From: an uncultured Bacilli bacterium
Lineage (GTDB): Bacteria; Bacillota_I; Bacilli_A; RF39; UBA660
Assembly (NCBI GenBank): GCA_947631655.1
Contig: CANRME010000049.1
Span: 1 to 9,113, forward strand
Direction: 5' to 3'
DNA: 9,113 nt
Shown here one piece after another: positions 6,327 to 9,113 of this stretch; the stretch's first letter is position 1; the number at the start of each line of letters is the position of its first letter. The notes under the pieces are model-generated. The model made no database searches, had not been told where the DNA came from, and was given only the letters and a program-made list of their open reading frames with translations. The position numbers and the translations under genes were made by a program.

Positions 6327-7310
6327 CTTATCAATGTGTAAATGCTCATAACTTTTATCAGTTGCTACCCGTCCTCTAGGAGTTCGTTTAATAAAACCTT
6401 GTTGTAATAAAAAGGGTTCTACTACATCTTCTACAGTGGTAACTTCTTCACCAATAGAGGTAGCAATGGTTTCTACTCCCACCGGACCACCATTAAATTT
6501 TAAAATTAATCCTTCTAAATATTCAATATCTATTTGATCAAGACCATCTTTATCAACTTTTAGTTTTTCTAAAGAAGATAAAGCAATATCTTTATCAATT
6601 TTATCTAAATTATTAACCAGTGCAAAATCTCTTACTCTTTTAAATAAACGATTAGCTATTCTTGGAGTTTTTCGGCTTCTTCTAGCTATCTCCATTGCAG
6701 CATCATCATTTATAGGCATATTAAGTATACGACTAGTTCTTTTTACTATTTCGAATAACTCTTCATCACTATAATAATTTAACTTAGAAACAATTCCAAA
6801 TCTATCTCGTAAAGGGCTTGAAATATCTCCTGCTCTTGTAGTTGCCCCAACTAAAGTAAAAGGTGGTAAATCTATTTTGATGCTTCTGCTATTACCTTCT
6901 GCTCCAACCACAATATCAAGTTCAAAATCTTCCATCGCTGGATATAATATTTCTTCAATATATTTAGGCATTCTATGAATTTCATCAATAAATAAAACAT
7001 CCCCTGGTTCTAAAGTCGATAATACCGCTGCTAAGTCGCCACTTTTCTCAATAGATGGTCCACTTGCAGTTCTAAGGTTTGTTCCCAGTTCGTTAGCAAT
7101 AATGTGAGCCATCGTCGTTTTCCCAAGTCCTGGAGGACCATATAGTAAAACATGGTCTAAACTTTCTTTTCGCATTAAAGCCGCTTGAATAAACACGCGA
7201 ATATTATCTTTTAATTCTTCTTGCCCAACATATTCGTCTAAACTTTCCGGACGAATATTGTTATCATAATCCTCTGCATTTACTTTACTATCTAATATAT
7301 CATTATTCAT
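6321..7310 (-). CDS. ruvB: Holliday junction branch-migration ATPase RuvB
   Basis: RuvB is the AAA+ hexameric motor that pumps DNA through RuvA-bound Holliday junctions. The 329-residue product is full length. It has Walker A GPPGLGKT (58–65), Walker B LFIDEIHR (106–113), sensor 1 GATTRAG (155–161), and SSPLRDRFGI at 164–173 carrying the arginine-finger region. A C-terminal winged-helix DNA-binding domain spans about 253–329 (PVGVETIATSIGEE, then GFIKRTPRGRVAT). The ATG at 7308–7310 has GAGGAG formed by the last two Glu codons of the preceding nuclease gene, which ends 7 nt upstream in TGA; translation of the two is likely coupled. Its last codons form the 5' arm of the terminator hairpin at 6289–6326. 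Unlike in B. subtilis, ruvA and ruvB are not adjacent here. Confidence 0.98.
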   Translation of the reverse strand: MNNDILDSKVNAEDYDNNIRPESLDEYVGQEELKDNIRVFIQAALMRKESLDHVLLYGPPGLGKTTMAHIIANELGTNLRTASGPSIEKSGDLAAVLSTLEPGDVLFIDEIHRMPKYIEEILYPAMEDFELDIVVGAEGNSRSIKIDLPPFTLVGATTRAGDISSPLRDRFGIVSKLNYYSDEELFEIVKRTSRILNMPINDDAAMEIARRSRKTPRIANRLFKRVRDFALVNNLDKIDKDIALSSLEKLKVDKDGLDQIDIEYLEGLILKFNGGPVGVETIATSIGEEVTTVEDVVEPFLLQQGFIKRTPRGRVATDKSYEHLHIDKK

Positions 7311-7317
7311 AACTTCA

Positions 7318-8055
7318 TCACTCCTCTAATTTACTATCTCCCGTTTTATAATCAATCGTTATACCATTTTGAACATTATAAACATATATATGAAATTTAA
7401 GCCCTTCTCCTTTATCTTCTACGGACATGGCTTCCATTTCGACCCCATTAGCTAAAAGATTATCATTTTCAAATATTGGTATAACCCGATATAAAACGTG
7501 GTTCTTTGTTTCTTTAACATAATCGGCTACTTTATTTTCAAAATCGAGCATGGCTCCCGTATTCATTTGTCTTGTACAAGTAATTAAGTTTTTAGGATTA
7601 GCATTTTCCCCAGTTAATTGGTAACCAATTAAATGACAACGATTATATAAATATTTACCATCTACTATATCATATTTAACTAAATGCCACCCCGAAGGTT
7701 TTACATTACTAATACTTCCTCTTTCTTCATGAGGCATAGTATTTAAACTTACATTAGCATAAGCCATACCACATCGACCTAATAAATCTAATTCACTATA
7801 ATTCTCAAATGTATTAGTAGTTAAATCTTCTTCCGTAAAATTAGGTTCATTATTATTAACAACAACATAATCATATCCCCTATATTCTGGTACCTCGTCT
7901 ATAGCATAAGAAGGAACTGGGAAAAAATGTTTATTGATAAAAGATATAATATCTTTCTCATAAAAAGTAAAAACACTTAATAATAAGAAAACTATTAATA
8001 ATATCTTTAATTTATCAATATTGTTTATTTTTCTTTTTCGTTTTCTCCTCGCCAT
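7318..8055 (-). CDS. Membrane-anchored DNA/RNA non-specific endonuclease (EndA-like)
   Basis: A 245-residue ββα-metal nuclease of the DNA/RNA non-specific endonuclease family, which includes pneumococcal EndA and streptodornases. The N-terminus is strongly basic (MARRKRKRK) and followed by one hydrophobic helix (about 16–32), so the catalytic domain should lie outside the membrane as a signal anchor or after cleavage. The active-site motif NRCH at 138–141 is a variant of the usual DRGH, with His141 the presumed general base. Asn165 and Glu173, eight residues apart, match the Mg2+-ligand and Glu spacing of Serratia nuclease. SNVKPSGWH and GRCGMAYANV are typical of the gut-Firmicute subgroup. 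ATG 8053–8055 has GAGG with 6-nt spacing, 12 nt after ruvA; the gene ends 7 nt before ruvB. Substrate and role (nutrient DNA, competence, biofilm) cannot be told from sequence. The position inside ruvAB is the oddity. Confidence 0.9.
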   Translation of the reverse strand: MARRKRKRKINNIDKLKILLIVFLLLSVFTFYEKDIISFINKHFFPVPSYAIDEVPEYRGYDYVVVNNNEPNFTEEDLTTNTFENYSELDLLGRCGMAYANVSLNTMPHEERGSISNVKPSGWHLVKYDIVDGKYLYNRCHLIGYQLTGENANPKNLITCTRQMNTGAMLDFENKVADYVKETKNHVLYRVIPIFENDNLLANGVEMEAMSVEDKGEGLKFHIYVYNVQNGITIDYKTGDSKLEE

Positions 8056-8067
8056 AATATACCTCTA

Positions 8068-8619
8068 TTATTTAAATAATAATTTTAGTGCATCCTTTAC
8101 TTGTTCTTCTACTGGGTTTCCTGGATCAACTTTCGGTAAAACATTCTTTATATCATTTTTCTTATAGCCTAAGCTTTCTAAAACACCGATAAGCTCTGTA
8201 TATCCATCATTTGTAAATAACTCATTATTTTGAACTAATTTACCTTTTAAATCTAATATTATTTGACGGGCTACTTTATCGCCAATTTTAGGAAACTTTG
8301 TTAAATATATTAAATTTTCTCTCGCAATAGCATCTAACAAAGCATCTACAGAAGAAGCAAACATTGGTAAAGTGGTTCTAGGGCCCAAACCTTTAACATT
8401 TATTAATTTCAAGAATAAATTTTTCTCTTCTAAACTAGTAAAACCAAATAAAGAATTTTCATCCTCCCTTATATGATTATATACATATATAGTATATTTT
8501 TCTCCTACTTTATAATAATAAGGATTAGCAACATAAATAAAATAACCGATACCATGATTATCTATAACAATCCCATTCATTTCTATAGAAGCTACTTCTC
8601 CACTTATATAATTATACAT
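8068..8619 (-). CDS. ruvA: Holliday junction DNA-binding protein RuvA
   Basis: RuvA tetramers hold the Holliday junction open and load RuvB. The 183-residue product is slightly shorter than the usual 190–205 but complete. An N-terminal OB-fold (about 1–63) opens with MYNYISGEVASIE and includes HIREDENSLFGF with the acidic pin region. Tandem helix-hairpin-helix motifs follow at 75–82 (VKGLGPRT) and 109–117 (FPKIGDKVA, then RQIILDLKGKL). The C-terminal RuvB-contact domain (about 138–183) contains LGYKKNDI. The ATG at 8617–8619 has a perfect AAGGAGG at 8625–8631 with 5-nt spacing. A promoter lies just upstream. No LexA-type SOS box is visible between promoter and start, in contrast to B. subtilis ruvAB. 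Confidence 0.97.
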   Translation of the reverse strand: MYNYISGEVASIEMNGIVIDNHGIGYFIYVANPYYYKVGEKYTIYVYNHIREDENSLFGFTSLEEKNLFLKLINVKGLGPRTTLPMFASSVDALLDAIARENLIYLTKFPKIGDKVARQIILDLKGKLVQNNELFTNDGYTELIGVLESLGYKKNDIKNVLPKVDPGNPVEEQVKDALKLLFK

Positions 8620-8624
8620 AAATA

Positions 8625-8631
8625 CCTCCTT
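8625..8631 (-). promoter_or_regulatory. Ribosome binding site of ruvA
   Basis: Perfect AAGGAGG on the minus strand, 5 nt before the ruvA ATG. It fixes the start of ruvA and shows that this organism uses a canonical anti-Shine–Dalgarno sequence. Confidence 0.85.
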
Positions 8632-8655
8632 GTATTTTTATAACACCCTAACAAA

Positions 8656-8685
8656 ATAATAATATCTATCTAACCTAAATGTCAA
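8656..8685 (-). promoter_or_regulatory. Sigma-A-type promoter of the ruvA–nuclease–ruvB operon
   Basis: On the minus strand a perfect -35 TTGACA (8680–8685) is followed after 18 bp by TATTAT (8656–8661), one mismatch from the -10 consensus. An overlapping TATTAT at 8659–8664 gives a 15-bp spacer and is less likely. Transcription would begin near 8649 and leave a short leader with the ruvA ribosome site. The -35 begins 10 nt after the stop of the toxin-like gene, with no convincing terminator between them, so some read-through into ruvA is possible. Confidence 0.7.
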
Positions 8686-8695
8686 ATAAAATCAA

Positions 8696-9113
8696 TTAAT
8701 TTTTAATTTTAACTTTTGATATAACATTTAAAATTTTATCAATGTTAGTAAAAAACAAGTTTTTACCTTTTTCCTTTAATAATAATGTGTATCGTAAACA
8801 ATTAATTATATCTCTTTGAATATGAGTAGAAACTTTAACTTTTTTACCACCAATTGTGTGTGCACTTTTTATATATTTTTCTAAAGTTGGAAAAGCATTT
8901 TGAATTAAAATAGCTTGCTTCTTACCCGCAATTTTTCTTATCAATATAGTATTACATTGCCCATATTTCTTAATCTTAGAATTAACAAGTTTTTGATACT
9001 TATCTATTCTTGTACTTAAAGGAATAAACCACAATATATCATTATCCTTAATAGCTAAATACGACGGTCTTGTATGAGCACCCTCATGATTAGTCATTAA
9101 ACCACAATCTTCG
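8696..9113 (-). CDS. Probable type III toxin–antitoxin toxin (ToxN/CptN-like endoribonuclease), 5' end outside window
   Basis: The visible part runs from the window edge to TAA at 8696–8698. The first ATG in frame (9095–9097) has no ribosome site, and the frame remains open upstream of it (residues EDCGL), so the true start probably lies beyond the window. The 133 residues from that ATG resemble ToxN/AbiQ/CptN-type toxins. RPSYLAIKDNDILWFIPLS followed by a Lys/Tyr-rich KYQKL region is the typical first strands and K-rich loop. CNTILIRKIAGKKQAILIQN, then FPTLEKYI, is the second conserved block. A basic helical tail ends the protein. Such toxins are MazF-fold RNases neutralised by a short tandem-repeat RNA encoded just upstream; that region would lie outside the window. 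The family call comes from remembered pattern resemblance and is moderate; an unrelated MazF-fold protein is the alternative. Confidence 0.55.
   Translation of the reverse strand, partial: EDCGLMTNHEGAHTRPSYLAIKDNDILWFIPLSTRIDKYQKLVNSKIKKYGQCNTILIRKIAGKKQAILIQNAFPTLEKYIKSAHTIGGKKVKVSTHIQRDIINCLRYTLLLKEKGKNLFFTNIDKILNVISKVKIKN

Noticed and set aside
8650..8720. Terminator between the toxin-like gene and ruvA
   Set aside because: Only AT-only, very short pairings are possible after the toxin stop; chance in this composition.

Overview
The window is a compact, AT-rich stretch of chromosomal housekeeping DNA from a low-GC Gram-positive bacterium (Bacillota). Every gene I can support lies on the minus strand, so transcription runs from high to low coordinates. 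The order ruvX–yrzB–mltG–trmR–trhP1–trhP2–greA matches the Bacillus subtilis yrrK–yrzB–yrrL–yrrM–yrrN–yrrO–(udk)–greA cluster, but without udk. MltG implies a peptidoglycan wall. RuvX and the nuclease end in TGA exactly where expected and Trp is encoded by TGG, so the standard bacterial code is used and not the Mycoplasma code. Proteins are slightly shorter than their Bacillus counterparts (e.g. the methyltransferase and TrhP1). A small-genome Bacilli or Erysipelotrichales/RF39-like gut lineage would fit, but that assignment is inference.

Layout from right to left. (1) 8696–9113: the 3' part of a small gene whose reading frame stays open to the window edge. It resembles ToxN/CptN-type RNase toxins of type III toxin–antitoxin systems. 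(2) 7318–8685: a good promoter (TTGACA, 18-bp spacer, TATTAT), then ruvA, a membrane-anchored DNA/RNA non-specific endonuclease, and ruvB; the operon ends in a hairpin terminator at 6289–6326. (3) 1387–6301: a second promoter, whose -35 and spacer lie inside the terminator's 3' arm, drives ruvX, a DUF1292 protein, mltG, the tRNA wobble-uridine genes trmR, trhP1 and trhP2, and greA, with tiny gaps or overlaps throughout. (4) 94–1382: tig (trigger factor), with its own extended -10 promoter and GTG start. (5) 1–93: no gene; a candidate hairpin terminator flanked by short direct repeats.

Functionally, RuvAB is the Holliday-junction branch-migration motor. RuvX is a RNase H-fold nuclease-like protein linked to rRNA processing and recombination. 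MltG terminates glycan strands. TrhP1/TrhP2 (5-hydroxyuridine) and TrmR (methylation to 5-methoxyuridine) modify position 34 of tRNAs. GreA rescues backtracked RNA polymerase and trigger factor folds nascent chains. The least ordinary points are the nuclease between ruvA and ruvB, the terminator/promoter overlap, the cysteine-poor TrhP1 partner, and the partial toxin-like gene. I see no mobile element, CRISPR array, tRNA, rRNA or riboswitch, and no clear previously undescribed system.
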